From CAYFVU01 sp964346645 (lineage in GTDB: Bacteria > Spirochaetota > Spirochaetia > DSM-16054 > Sediminispirochaetaceae), in contig CAYFVU010000018.1 in assembly GCA_964346645.1 (NCBI GenBank), positions 1 through 42,073 of the forward strand: a stretch of 42,073 nucleotides of DNA. The letters run 5' to 3'. Every line of letters begins with the position of its first letter. Positions within the stretch are counted from its first letter, which is position 1. The notes beneath the pieces were generated by a model. The model did not search any database, was not told where the DNA came from, and worked only from the letters and a program-made list of their open reading frames with translations. A program made the position numbers and the translations under genes. Below are positions 8,151 to 16,982 of the stretch, piece by piece.

Positions 8151-9761
8151 ATGAAATTTAGCGATTTTGAATTCTCCAAAGAGATAATGACCGGTATAGA
8201 GTCGGCCGGTTTCGAAGAGTGCACTTCCGTGCAACAGGAGGTCTTTACCTATGCGATGCAGGGGGGAAGGGACGTGACCGTGCAGTCTAAGACCGGCACG
8301 GGCAAGACCGCCGCCTTTCTCCTGAGCATCTTCAACGACTTTGCAAGAGACGGAGCACGGAGTCATAAGGCCCTTATCATCGCACCCACTCGTGAGCTCG
8401 CCGTACAGATTGATGAGGAGGCGCAGCTTCTGTGCGGCGACCTGGATATCAACATCGCCTCCTTCTACGGCGGCGTAGGCTACAAGCATCAGGAGAGGGA
8501 CATTAAAGCCGGTGTAGACATCATCATCGGCACGCCGGGAAGGCTCCTCGATTTTGCGCAGTCGAGGAAGTTGAACTTCCGCGACGTGGACCGTCTGGTC
8601 ATAGACGAGGCCGACCGCCTCTTCGACATGGGCTTTCTCCCCGATCTCAAGAAGATTTTGCGCCACATGTCGGGACCGAAGGATCGCCAGACCATGCTCT
8701 TCTCGGCAACTCTCGGCATGAAGGTGCAGCAGCTCGCATGGGAGTTCCTCTACGAGCCCAAAGAGATCATCATTTCTAGGGACCAGCTCACCGTTGACGA
8801 GATTACCCAGGAGCTCTATCACGTGGCGAGCAACGAGAAGATGAACCTCCTCCTCGGTATCCTCGAGCGCGAGAAGCCTGCGAACGCGCTGATCTTTACC
8901 AACACCAAGCACGCGGCGGTAAAGACCGCAAAGCGGCTGAAGATAAACGGCTACCACGCCGAGTACATCATGGGCGACCTCCCGCAGAAGAAACGGCTCT
9001 CCATTATCGAGAAGATAAAGGAGGGGGAATTGGAGATTCTCGTGGCAACCGACGTGGCTGCCCGCGGCCTCCACATAGACGATCTGGATATGGTGATCAA
9101 CTACGACATCCCGGAGGATCCCGAGAGCTACGTGCACCGGATAGGCCGTACCGCCCGTGCCGGAAAGACCGGTAAGGCCGTAACCCTCGCCTGCGAACGG
9201 CTCGTCTTCGGTCTCGAGCCGGTGGAGGAGTTCATCGACATGAAGATCCCCGTGCTACGGGCCGACGAAGAGCTGTTGCAGACCGAGGACAAGAGCAGTG
9301 GCATGCACGTCGCCGGTGCTAAGACCGGAGGCAAGAGCGGAAGAGATTCGCGATGGGAAGGCCCGCGCGATCGGCGTTCTCCAAGAAATTCGCGCCCCCG
9401 GAGGGATAAGCGGTCGGATAAGAGCGGCTCAGATGGACGCAGCACCGATGGCCGGAATTCCGGTGCCGACTCTTCCTCCCAGGGTAAGGGGCAGAAGCGG
9501 AGCAGCAGAAAAGACTTTTCGCAGGCCGCAGCGGAAAAAGCCGCCGGGAAGCCTGCTGAAAAATCCTCACAGACCGCTAAATCCGCGGAGAAGAAGCCGT
9601 CAAACGCGGAGAAGAAGCCGACCAAGCAGACCGACAGAGAATCTCGTCTCGAGTACTACCGCAGAAAGTACGGCGAGGACTTCAGTTTTGCAGACTCTAC
9701 AGATTCCAGTGCCGGCAATAAGAAGTCCGGAGGAAAGAGCTCCGGAGGATCGGACTCGTAG
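8151..9761 (+). CDS. DEAD-box ATP-dependent RNA helicase with a basic low-complexity tail
   Basis: A 536-residue helicase. All core motifs are visible: Q motif region FEECTSVQQEVF, motif I SKTGTGKT, Ia PTRELAVQ, Ib TPGRLLDF, II IDEADRLFD (DEAD), III FSATL, V TDVAARGLHIDD and VI HRIGRTARAG. The last ~150 residues are low complexity, rich in Lys, Arg, Ser, Gly and Ala, like the RNA-binding tails of RhlB/RhlE/DeaD-type helicases; it ends with two Ser-Gly-Gly-rich repeats. Such enzymes unwind structured RNA in ribosome assembly, mRNA decay or cold adaptation. ATG 8151 is chosen because MKFSDFEFSKEIM is the expected helicase beginning; the reading frame extends further 5' but would overlap the kinase gene. 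Subfamily is not resolved. Confidence 0.93.
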   Translation: MKFSDFEFSKEIMTGIESAGFEECTSVQQEVFTYAMQGGRDVTVQSKTGTGKTAAFLLSIFNDFARDGARSHKALIIAPTRELAVQIDEEAQLLCGDLDINIASFYGGVGYKHQERDIKAGVDIIIGTPGRLLDFAQSRKLNFRDVDRLVIDEADRLFDMGFLPDLKKILRHMSGPKDRQTMLFSATLGMKVQQLAWEFLYEPKEIIISRDQLTVDEITQELYHVASNEKMNLLLGILEREKPANALIFTNTKHAAVKTAKRLKINGYHAEYIMGDLPQKKRLSIIEKIKEGELEILVATDVAARGLHIDDLDMVINYDIPEDPESYVHRIGRTARAGKTGKAVTLACERLVFGLEPVEEFIDMKIPVLRADEELLQTEDKSSGMHVAGAKTGGKSGRDSRWEGPRDRRSPRNSRPRRDKRSDKSGSDGRSTDGRNSGADSSSQGKGQKRSSRKDFSQAAAEKAAGKPAEKSSQTAKSAEKKPSNAEKKPTKQTDRESRLEYYRRKYGEDFSFADSTDSSAGNKKSGGKSSGGSDS

Positions 9762-9772
9762 CGGACGATAGT

Positions 9773-11865
9773 ATGGCTATGAGTGCCGCAGCGGCCCCCT
9801 TCCTACCCATGAGCCGAAATGAGATGAAAGATCTCGGATGGGAGGAGTGTGATTTCGTCATAGTTTCGGGAGATGTCTATATCGACCATCCCTCATTCGG
9901 CGCTGCGGTCATCGGGCGTGTGTTAGAGGCCTCCGGCTACCGGGTCGGCATCATTGCTCAACCCGATTGGCGGTCTCCCGATGCTCTGCAGACCCTCGGG
10001 AGGCCGAGTCTCGCCTTTCTCATTACTGCGGGCAATATGGATTCCATGGTCAACCACTACACCGCGGCGGGGAAGTTGCGCCACGACGATGCCTACAGCC
10101 CCGGAGGCCGTCACGGAATGAGGCCGGATAGGGCCGCCCTGGTCTACGGCCAACTCGCCAGACGCGCATATAAGGGCGTGCCGGTGATCCTCGGCGGGAT
10201 CGAAGCCTCGCTCAGAGGCCTTGCCCACTACGACTACTGGAGCAATAAGCTGCGGAAATCGCTGCTGCCGGACGCGAAGGCGGACCTCATAGTCTACGGT
10301 ATGGCCGAGCGGACGATAGTGAAGATAGCAGATCTGCTCGCTGCAGAGGAGCCGCTTTCACGGCTACGCGGGCTGCGGGGGATAGTCTACCGTGTTTCTC
10401 GAAAGGAGTGGGCCGAGCAGAAAATCGACGAGCAGAGGTCCGAAGAACAGGGGCCCGAAGAACAGGGGCACGAAGCGCAGGGGCGGAGCGAGCATGAGTT
10501 CCCCCTCCTCTTCCTTCCCTCCTTCGAGGAGCTCGGGAGCTCAAAAGAGAGCTTCGCCCGCGGATTCGCGCTGCAGTCGGAGAATGCAGACCCGCACTAC
10601 GGGAAGGCCCTCGTAGAGGAGTACGAGGGGCAGTACGTGGTAAAGAATCCTCCGGATTTCCCTCTCGGTGGGGATGAGCTCGATGCGGTATACGAGCTTC
10701 CCTACGCCCGAGCTCCCCATCCCTCATATTCTGAGCGAATTCCCGCCTTCGACGAGGTGCGCTTCAGCCTCGTCTCGAGCAGGGGCTGCTTCGGAGGCTG
10801 CAGCTTCTGCGCGCTTACCTTTCACCAGGGGCGCATCGTTCAGGGGCGCTCACACGAGTCGCTGCTTAGGGAGGCGCGGGAGCTGATGCGCGACAACGAG
10901 TTCAAGGGCTACATTCACGATGTCGGCGGGCCGACCGCGAATTTTCGTCTGCCCGCCTGTGAAAAACAGGAGAAGAGCGGAGCCTGTCCGCAGCGCCAGT
11001 GCCTCTATCCCGAACCATGTCCGAGTCTGAAGCCGGACCACAGCGATTATCTCGAGCTCCTCCGGAAGCTGCGCAGTATGCCCGGAGTGAAAAAGGTATT
11101 CGTGCGCTCCGGCGTGCGTTTCGATTACCTGCTCGCGGACAGCCGCAGCGGAGATGAGTTTCTCGAGGAGCTGTGCCGGCACCACATAAGCGGTCAGCTG
11201 AAAGTTGCCCCGGAACACGTCTCCGACCGGGTTCTCGCACACATGGGAAAGCCCAAGGTCGAGGTCTACAAAAGATTTGTAGAAAAGTACGAGGAGACGA
11301 ACAGGCGAATAGGAAAGAAGCAGTACATTGTTCCCTACTTTATTAGCTCTCATCCGGGCAGTACGCTGGAAGATGCAGTGGAGCTGGCCGAATTCTGCCG
11401 CGACAGCGGCTTTACTCCTCAGCAAACGCAGGAGTTCTATCCGACTCCGGGAACCGTGGCTACCTGTATGTACTACACGGGAATAGATCCCCGCAGCATG
11501 AAGCAGGTCCACGTCCCATGGCGGGGAAGAGACCGCAAGCTGCAGAGNNNNNNNNNNNNNNNNNNNNNNNNNNNNNNNNNNNNNNNNNNNNNNNNNNNNN
11601 NNNNNNNNNNNNNNNNNNNNNNNNNNNNNNNNNNNNNNNNNNNNNNNGCAGCATGAAGCAGGTCCACGTCCCATGGCGGGGAAGAGACCGCAAGCTGCAG
11701 AGGGCGCTGCTCCACTACCGGAAGAGGGAAAACCGTCAGCTCGTCCGGGAAGCCCTCGAAAAGGTCGGCAGGAGCGATCTGATAGGAAAAGGAGCACGTG
11801 CGCTGGTCCCGCCGGACGGTAACACGGCCGAAACTAAGCGGCGATCTGCACGACGTAGCCGGTAA
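9773..11865 (+). CDS. ygiQ: YgiQ family (UPF0313) radical SAM protein, interrupted by a false assembly gap
   Basis: A radical SAM protein with the CX3CX2C cluster motif in SSRGCFGGCSFCALTFHQG and the YgiQ-type N-terminal domain (SGDVYIDHPSFGAAVIGR, IAQPDW, LITAGNMDSMVNHYTA). The precise reaction of YgiQ proteins is not established. The gene is broken by 100 Ns at 11548-11647, but the 55 bp on either side are identical; removing the Ns and one copy (155 nt) restores one frame giving about 645 residues ending in RSARRSR. A Glu/Gln-rich insertion (about residues 220-245, repeats of EEQG/EAQG) interrupts the region before the cluster domain. The gene starts 11 nt after the helicase stop, so they are probably co-transcribed. 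Its 3' end overlaps the opposite-strand DUF2797 gene by 32 bp. Confidence 0.9.
11493..11702. other. Assembly gap (100 N, 11548-11647) flanked by an identical 55-bp overlap
   Basis: Bases 11493-11547 and 11648-11702 are identical over 55 bp and flank exactly 100 Ns. Both copies encode the same YgiQ residues (SMKQVHVPWRGRDRKLQ), and collapsing them restores a single reading frame. This is two contig ends overlapping by 55 bp, not a biological tandem repeat. Confidence 0.93.
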
Positions 11866-12631
11866 AACGACGGATGTTGATGACCGAGTTGTCTTCGAAG
11901 ACGAGGTACTGCCCGCGGATACCGGAGAGCCTTCCGATGATGACCGGCTGTTTGTCGAGGTTGATGCTCTTCACCTTCTTCGGCGGGTCGGGGAGCGGAT
12001 ACTCGAAGTCCTGCGGCGTGTAGTCATCGACGATGTAATGCGCATACTCCGCAGGAAGCGCTGACCGGAGTCTCTCGCGCTCCGCTTCGAGATCGACTCC
12101 CTCCACCCTCTCGTCCTTCAGCATCTTCTGCCAGTTCGTTCTGTCGGTGAAGAGCTCCTTGCCGCGGACCTCGATCTCTCCCGCTGCCCTGCGATGAGGA
12201 GTCTTTGCAACGATCAGGGCGCGATAGGCGCCCTGATCTATCCAGCGGGTGGGAATCTCTGTCCAGCGGGTTACGCCTATCTTGACGGCGCTGGTGAGGG
12301 CGAGGTACACCGCGTGAGGTTTATTGTGATGCTCATCCTCCCACTGCGGATCGCGACCATCGCCGAGGTGGCCGCGGCAGAGCTCGGGCCGGATGATGCA
12401 CTCCGAGTTCTCCGGTGCATCGCGGAAGCAGGGGTAACAGAAGCCCTGGCCGTAGGCCTTCGCGATTCTTCGGTCGCAGAGGATGCAGTGTATCTCCCCG
12501 TCGTACGAGAGGGTGATCTCCCTTCCTATGAGCTCGTTGAGGGTGACGATCTGCGTCCCGAGCCGAAGGAAGTACCGCACCGGCCGTGCAGCCTCGACGC
12601 TCATCTTCTCCAGTATCCCCGTGGCTTTCAT
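11834..12631 (-). CDS. DUF2797 family protein
   Basis: A 265-residue protein that fits the DUF2797 family: Cys pairs CILC and CYPC near residues 50-70 that look like a metal-binding knuckle, a GHLG element, and the conserved stretch YLALTSAVKIGVTRWTEIPT followed by RWIDQGA, which resembles the core of GIY-YIG-like folds. The function of the family is unknown. The start is supported by GGAG 6 nt before the ATG. It lies 52 nt downstream of hpt on the same strand and is probably co-transcribed with it. The last 32 bp overlap the 3' end of ygiQ on the other strand, so the two transcripts converge and pair tail to tail. Confidence 0.8.
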   Translation of the reverse strand: MKATGILEKMSVEAARPVRYFLRLGTQIVTLNELIGREITLSYDGEIHCILCDRRIAKAYGQGFCYPCFRDAPENSECIIRPELCRGHLGDGRDPQWEDEHHNKPHAVYLALTSAVKIGVTRWTEIPTRWIDQGAYRALIVAKTPHRRAAGEIEVRGKELFTDRTNWQKMLKDERVEGVDLEAERERLRSALPAEYAHYIVDDYTPQDFEYPLPDPPKKVKSINLDKQPVIIGRLSGIRGQYLVFEDNSVINIRRFTGYVVQIAA

Positions 12632-12683
12632 CTATTCTCCATTGTGTCGGATTCTACGGGAAAGGTCCATCGGCGGGGGCTGC

Positions 12684-13223
12684 TCAGATGAACTTGACTT
12701 TGTGGATACCGCTGAGCTCCCGGTGGCGCTGCTCGTAGTCGATTCCGTACCCGACGATGAACTCGTCGGGTATGGTGATCCCGGTATAGCCGATCTCTAT
12801 GTCCTTCTCCCGCCGCTCGTGTTTGTCGAGGAGCGTGCAGACCTCGAGCCGTTTCGGATCGCGGGTGTGGAGCAACTCAAGTGTTTCGTAGAGAGTCAGT
12901 CCGGTGTCGACGATGTCTTCGACTATGATCACGTTGCGTTCGAAGATCGGTTCGTTCAGCTCTTTGAGGATCTTGATCTCGCCGGAGCTCTCGGTGCCGA
13001 TGTAGCTCGATACGGCCATGAAGTCGACGGTAACGGGGATCTCGAGGCTGCGGATCAGATCCGCAACGAATACGAATGAGCCCTTGAGCAGACCCACGAG
13101 GTGAACGGCTTCATAGTTTGCCTCGATCTCTTGTGCGAGTCTCTCCACGGTCTCCACTACTCGGGACTCGGGGATCATCTCTTCCAACTCGTAGCTTTCG
13201 CCCTTGTCGTTCTTGTACTGCAT
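12684..13223 (-). CDS. hpt: Hypoxanthine (guanine) phosphoribosyltransferase
   Basis: A 179-residue purine salvage enzyme that joins hypoxanthine or guanine to PRPP to make IMP or GMP. Visible motifs: VGLLKGSFVFVADL (pyrophosphate loop), the flexible-loop SSYIGTESSG, the PRPP-binding signature VIIVEDIVDTGLTL, and the C-terminal KHERRE...PDEFIVGYGIDYEQRHREL. The frame is open further upstream, but ATG 13223 is chosen because it lies 8 nt after a good -10 box and gives the usual protein length. There is no Shine-Dalgarno, suggesting a leaderless mRNA. The DUF2797 gene follows on the same strand; the GGDEF gene is divergent. Confidence 0.93.
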   Translation of the reverse strand: MQYKNDKGESYELEEMIPESRVVETVERLAQEIEANYEAVHLVGLLKGSFVFVADLIRSLEIPVTVDFMAVSSYIGTESSGEIKILKELNEPIFERNVIIVEDIVDTGLTLYETLELLHTRDPKRLEVCTLLDKHERREKDIEIGYTGITIPDEFIVGYGIDYEQRHRELSGIHKVKFI

Positions 13224-13231
13224 ACACTCAG

Positions 13232-13260
13232 AGTATAGGAGATTTGCAGCCTCACAACAA
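13232..13260 (-). promoter_or_regulatory. Sigma70-type promoter of hpt
   Basis: Read on the minus strand: TTGTTG (13260-13255), a 17-bp spacer and TATACT (13237-13232), with the hpt ATG exactly 8 nt further on. The predicted transcript starts at the initiation codon. Confidence 0.62.
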
Positions 13261-13348
13261 TCCAGCAATTCGCTTTTTAGAAGTAATTCCAAAAAGTGAA
13301 TGTTCACAAATGGCGAGCAGAAAAGATCTATGTCATGAATCTATTTCA

Positions 13349-13377
13349 TTGATTTTTGCCTCGTACTGGACTAAAAT
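13349..13377 (+). promoter_or_regulatory. Sigma70-type promoter of the GGDEF-PilZ gene
   Basis: TTGATT (13349-13354), a 17-bp spacer and TAAAAT (13372-13377), with the ATG 8 nt further on at 13386. No Shine-Dalgarno sequence precedes the ATG. Same geometry as the hpt and SAM hydrolase promoters. Confidence 0.65.
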
Positions 13378-13385
13378 AAACTGAA

Positions 13386-14579
13386 ATGGAACCATATAAC
13401 GGGGATCAGAAGGTTACCTCTCAAATGATTCGGGGACTCTACTGCAGCCCCTCTTCGGACGATCCGCTCGCAGAGTGTTTTTCCAGCCTCGATTCAGTAA
13501 ACGAGAATCTATTTTCCACCTTCATGCGGCTCCTCTCCGACATAGAAATGGACGAGGAAGAGGCGAGGTACCACTACGAGAAGATCCTCGAGCACGCGAA
13601 GGAGCTCGAGAGAATCCTCGAACGTCACGTGGGTTTTCGCGTCGCCATGCTCGACTACCTGCTCAATATCAATCCGAAAATGCACTGCCCCAAGTTCATG
13701 GAATTGAGCCGTTACGACTCCATCTTAAAGCTCTCCATGCTCGACGGCCTCACGGGCCTCTACAACAGACGCCACTTCGACGGCCAGCTCAACCGGGAAA
13801 TTCACCGTTCGCATCGTTACGGCCATACCTTTTCCCTACTCTTGATCGACATCGACGATTTCAAGAAGGTCAACGACACCTACGGCCATCCGGTCGGAGA
13901 CGAGATCCTGAGAGATCTCTCCTACATCATCAAGAACCACCTCAGAACGGAGGACATTGCCGCGCGCTATGGGGGAGAGGAGTTCATCATTCTCCTGCCG
14001 CACACCGACATCCACGGGGCTCGCATTTTTTCGGAGAGACTCCTCGAACACACCCTCGCGCACGAGTTCTCTTACGAGCTTTCGGTCTCCTTCTCCGGAG
14101 GAATCTCCAACTACCCCTACCACGCCGAGGATCCGCAGAAACTGGTCGAGAGTGCAGACAAGGCGCTCTATCTATCGAAGCTACGCGGGAAGCGCTGCAT
14201 CAACATCCACGAAGGCGAGCGGAGGGACACCATTCGCTACAAGGTGGGGGCCGGATTCGCCTTTACCACCGACGAGGTGACCTACCACACCGGGAGGATG
14301 AACGACATCTCCATCACCGGACTCGCGGGAAAGACCGAGGCAGGACTGCAGCCGGGGCAGTTCATCACCCTCAAGCTCGAAGACAAGGAGAGGAAGATCC
14401 TCTACGACATCCAGGCACAGGTGGTCTGGATAAACGCGAAGCAGCGTGCGCAGAGTGAGACGGCTTTCGGCGTTCGCTACGCCGACACCAGGCCCACCGT
14501 GGTCAACAACCTGATCCGCCAGTACATCGCCTATCCCACCGTCGAGGAACCCTCGGACCCTCAGCTCGATCTCCTGTAG
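13386..14579 (+). CDS. Diguanylate cyclase (GGDEF) with C-terminal PilZ domain
   Basis: A 397-residue soluble protein. An N-terminal ~115-residue helical region has no recognised domain. The GGDEF domain follows (about 118-275): DGLTGLYNRRHF, DIDDFKKVNDTYGH, and the active-site GGEEF at residues 196-200. An RTED sequence sits exactly five residues before GGEEF, matching the RxxD inhibitory c-di-GMP site. A PilZ domain (about 278-380) shows RDTIR (RxxxR) and NDISITG (D/NxSxxG), the two c-di-GMP-binding motifs. The protein should therefore make c-di-GMP and also bind it at two places, which suggests feedback control or an effector function. It is transcribed from its own promoter, divergent from hpt and convergent with ilvN. 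Confidence 0.92.
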   Translation: MEPYNGDQKVTSQMIRGLYCSPSSDDPLAECFSSLDSVNENLFSTFMRLLSDIEMDEEEARYHYEKILEHAKELERILERHVGFRVAMLDYLLNINPKMHCPKFMELSRYDSILKLSMLDGLTGLYNRRHFDGQLNREIHRSHRYGHTFSLLLIDIDDFKKVNDTYGHPVGDEILRDLSYIIKNHLRTEDIAARYGGEEFIILLPHTDIHGARIFSERLLEHTLAHEFSYELSVSFSGGISNYPYHAEDPQKLVESADKALYLSKLRGKRCINIHEGERRDTIRYKVGAGFAFTTDEVTYHTGRMNDISITGLAGKTEAGLQPGQFITLKLEDKERKILYDIQAQVVWINAKQRAQSETAFGVRYADTRPTVVNNLIRQYIAYPTVEEPSDPQLDLL

Positions 14580-14635
14580 CGGCCGTGATCGATCGGCCTT
14601 CGAACGCAGGCGGCCTCTCGGTACCCCTCAGAAGG

Positions 14636-15118
14636 CTACCTCCGCATCCCCTGCTCGAGAGCGATCTTGCCCGTACGGATAGATTCGAGGATGGTAAACT
14701 GGCTCATGAGATTGATCGCACTGTCTACGGAGGCGGTGTCGCCGGTGATTTCGAGCACCCAAACTGCTCCGCTCGAGTTGACGATCCGTGCCTGAAGGGC
14801 GGTAATGAGCTGCAGGAGGAGGGCTCTGTCCTGATCATGCAGCTCTACCTTCACCAGTGCATGCTCCCGCTCGAGGATCTTATCCATGTCGAGGTCCCAG
14901 ACCTTTATTACGTGTACCAGCTTCTGCAGCTGCTTGCGGACCTGCTCGAGAATCTCCTCGTTTCCCTCGACCACGATCGTGAAACGGCTCTTGCCCGGTA
15001 ATTCCGTATGGCCGACCGTGAGGCTCTCTATGTTGAATCCCCTCCTCGAGAAGAGACCGGAAATCCTGGTCATGACACCGGGGGTGTCGTCGCAGAGAAT
15101 GGAAATGGTATGTTTCAT
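14636..15118 (-). CDS. ilvN: Acetolactate synthase small (regulatory) subunit
   Basis: A 160-residue protein of typical IlvN/IlvH length. An N-terminal ACT domain (about 3-75: ISILCDDTPGVMTRISGLFS, then RRGFNIESLTVG) binds valine for feedback inhibition, and the C-terminal domain (about 80-158) includes RIVNSSGAVWVLEITG and the final FTILESIRTGKIALEQG. It activates the IlvB catalytic subunit and confers valine sensitivity. The start codon overlaps the ilvB stop by one base (TGATG), so translation is coupled. It ends 56 bp from the convergent GGDEF gene; no clear terminator is visible between them. Confidence 0.96.
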   Translation of the reverse strand: MKHTISILCDDTPGVMTRISGLFSRRGFNIESLTVGHTELPGKSRFTIVVEGNEEILEQVRKQLQKLVHVIKVWDLDMDKILEREHALVKVELHDQDRALLLQLITALQARIVNSSGAVWVLEITGDTASVDSAINLMSQFTILESIRTGKIALEQGMRR

Positions 15119-16848
15119 CAGGCTTCTCCCTCCACTATTTCGAGTAAATTCGCCCCCGTGACCATGGGGTAGACGTTCGATTCCTCCTCTATCCTGCAGT
15201 CGATCACCTTCGGTCCGGAGATGCCGCCCGATTCGCTCAGGGCCGTCTCGAGTTCTTCATCGTTCCGCACGCGGAATCCGGCACAGCCGAATGTCTCCGC
15301 GAGACGATCGAAGCGGATCTCCTTCGGGAACCTGCTCACGTCGAAGCGTGCTCCGTAGAAGGCATCCTGCAGTTGCTGTATCATGCCGAGGCGGCTGTCG
15401 TTTACCACGAGTACGGTGACCCTCACCCCCGTCTCCGAGGCGGTGACGAGCTCTTGGTTGTTCATGAGGAAGGAGCCGTCGCCGGAGACGAGAAGTACCT
15501 CGGCCTCGGGATTGCCGATGGACGCGCCGATGGCGGCGGGCAGACCGAAGCCCATGGTGCCGAGTCCGCCGGAGGAGATGAAGGTTCTGCCGGCGGAAAC
15601 GGGGAAGTAGCGGGCGGCATAGATCTGGTGACGACCGACATCAGTTACGAGTATGGGATCCCTATAGTACGAGGCGGCGAGCTGCAGTATCCGCGGCGTC
15701 GTCAGCGGCGCCTCGGAGTCCCCATGCCTGAGGCTGTCTTCCGCACCTTCCTTTTTCGCAGCGGCAAGTCCGTTCAGCTGCGCCGTAGCCGCCTCCCTGC
15801 GCTCGGCCGTCCAGGAGAGGCGGCGGGATGAGTATTCGGTATCGTGGAGTTGGGAGGTGAGCCGTGGAAGCACGTCGGCGATGTCCCCGACAATCGGGAG
15901 ATAGGCGGGTACGTTCTTGCCTATCTCGGCGGGATCCACGTCGATGTGGATGATCTGGGCAAGCTTCGCGAAACCGGCGAGAGGGCCGGTAGATCTGTCG
16001 CCGAAACGGGTTCCCACCGCGATGATGACGTCGGCCTCGGAGACGGAGCCGTTCGCCGGTCTTCCCCCGTGGTAGCCGAATAGACCGAGGTTGAGGGGGT
16101 TGCGGTTGTCGAAGGCCGACTTCCCCATCAGGGTGTGCACGACGGGAATTTGCACGGTCTCGACGAATTCGGCGAAGGAGGCGAAGGCGCCGGAGAGAAA
16201 GACTCCGCCTCCGGCGATTACCACCGGCCTTTCTGCTTCGCGGATCATCGCCGCGGCCCTCTTGATCTGCCCGGGATGGCCCTTCACCGTTGGATTGTAG
16301 CCCTCGAGTACCTGACGGCGTTCCTGCTCTGAGGCGTACTCCTCCTGCATCACATCCTTCGGTATGTCGACCACCACCGGCCCCCTGCGACCGCTCTCGG
16401 CGAGATAGAAGGCCTCCTCGATGGACGGGGCGACTCCGGCCGCCGTTTGCACGAGGTAGTTGTGCTTGGTTATCGGGATGGTGATGCCGGTAATGTCCAC
16501 CTCTTGGAATGCGTCGTTGCCTATCATGCTGCGGGGGACCTGTCCCGTTATCGCCACGACCGGGGATGAGTCCATGTAGGCCGTGGCGATGCCGGTGACC
16601 AGATTCGTGGCCCCCGGTCCGCTGGTAGCCAGACAGACTCCGGTCCTGCCGGTGGCCCGCGCATAGCCGTCGGCCATGTGTGCTGCCCCCTGTTCGTGCC
16701 GGGCCTGTATGTGACGAATCCTCGATCTGCCGAGGGCCTCGTATGCCGGCAGATTGGCCCCTCCCGGGTAACCGAAGATGACCTCCGTGCCCGCATGCTC
16801 GAGCGCGCGTACGAGCGCCTTTGCGCCTGTTGATTTTCCCTTCTTCAT
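15118..16848 (-). CDS. ilvB: Acetolactate synthase large (catalytic) subunit
   Basis: A 576-residue thiamine-diphosphate enzyme catalysing the first common step of valine, leucine and isoleucine synthesis (two pyruvates to acetolactate, or pyruvate plus 2-oxobutyrate). Motifs: FGYPGGANLPAYEAL, the catalytic-Glu region ARHEQGAAHMADGYARATG, SGPGATNLVTGIATAY, GTRFGDRSTG in the middle domain and the ThDP motif GDGSFLMNNQEL...NDSRLGMIQQ. ATG 16848 is chosen because TTGGAGG lies a few bases upstream; the frame extends 24 codons further but without support. It follows an attenuator and leader peptide, so expression should depend on charged branched-chain tRNA. Confidence 0.96.
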   Translation of the reverse strand: MKKGKSTGAKALVRALEHAGTEVIFGYPGGANLPAYEALGRSRIRHIQARHEQGAAHMADGYARATGRTGVCLATSGPGATNLVTGIATAYMDSSPVVAITGQVPRSMIGNDAFQEVDITGITIPITKHNYLVQTAAGVAPSIEEAFYLAESGRRGPVVVDIPKDVMQEEYASEQERRQVLEGYNPTVKGHPGQIKRAAAMIREAERPVVIAGGGVFLSGAFASFAEFVETVQIPVVHTLMGKSAFDNRNPLNLGLFGYHGGRPANGSVSEADVIIAVGTRFGDRSTGPLAGFAKLAQIIHIDVDPAEIGKNVPAYLPIVGDIADVLPRLTSQLHDTEYSSRRLSWTAERREAATAQLNGLAAAKKEGAEDSLRHGDSEAPLTTPRILQLAASYYRDPILVTDVGRHQIYAARYFPVSAGRTFISSGGLGTMGFGLPAAIGASIGNPEAEVLLVSGDGSFLMNNQELVTASETGVRVTVLVVNDSRLGMIQQLQDAFYGARFDVSRFPKEIRFDRLAETFGCAGFRVRNDEELETALSESGGISGPKVIDCRIEEESNVYPMVTGANLLEIVEGEA

Positions 16849-16879
16849 GTTTACCTCCAAGTAGCTGCGCCCTGCCGGA

Positions 16880-16903
16880 CGCACATAAAAACGCACATAA
16901 AAA
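16880..16903. repeat. Short tandem repeat in the ilvB 5' untranslated region
   Basis: The 12-bp unit CGCACATAAAAA occurs twice in tandem, followed by degenerate A-rich copies to about 16930. It lies between the attenuator and ilvB, in a stretch that reads as a U-rich mRNA leader. No function is evident; it may keep the ribosome-binding site of ilvB unstructured. Confidence 0.6.
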
Positions 16904-16926
16904 CCGCAAACACACATCAAAACCGC

Positions 16927-16960
16927 AAAAAAAGGCCTGCCGCCGAGTCGGCGACAGGCC
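16927..16960 (-). terminator. Intrinsic terminator acting as the ilvBN attenuator
   Basis: Read on the minus strand: a G+C-rich hairpin with 12-bp arms (GGCCTGTCGCCG / CGGCGGCAGGCC, one G-U pair) and a 3-nt loop (16960-16934), then seven T (16933-16927). It lies 22 nt after the leader peptide stop and about 80 nt before ilvB, the classical place for transcription attenuation. Confidence 0.88.
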
Positions 16961-16982
16961 CTGATCTGCTCAGATATACGGC

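Noticed and set aside
11493..11702. Tandem 55-bp direct repeat as a mobile-element target duplication
   Set aside because: The copies are coding YgiQ sequence, flank exactly 100 Ns, and collapsing them restores the gene; an assembly overlap explains it fully.
14580..14600. GGCCG…CGGCC hairpin between the GGDEF gene and ilvN as a bidirectional terminator
   Set aside because: Only a 5-bp stem with an 8-nt loop and no T-run on either side.
15662..16915. 417-codon second minus-strand frame through ilvB
   Set aside because: Overlaps ilvB in another frame on the same strand and gives a low-complexity Arg/Gly-rich product.
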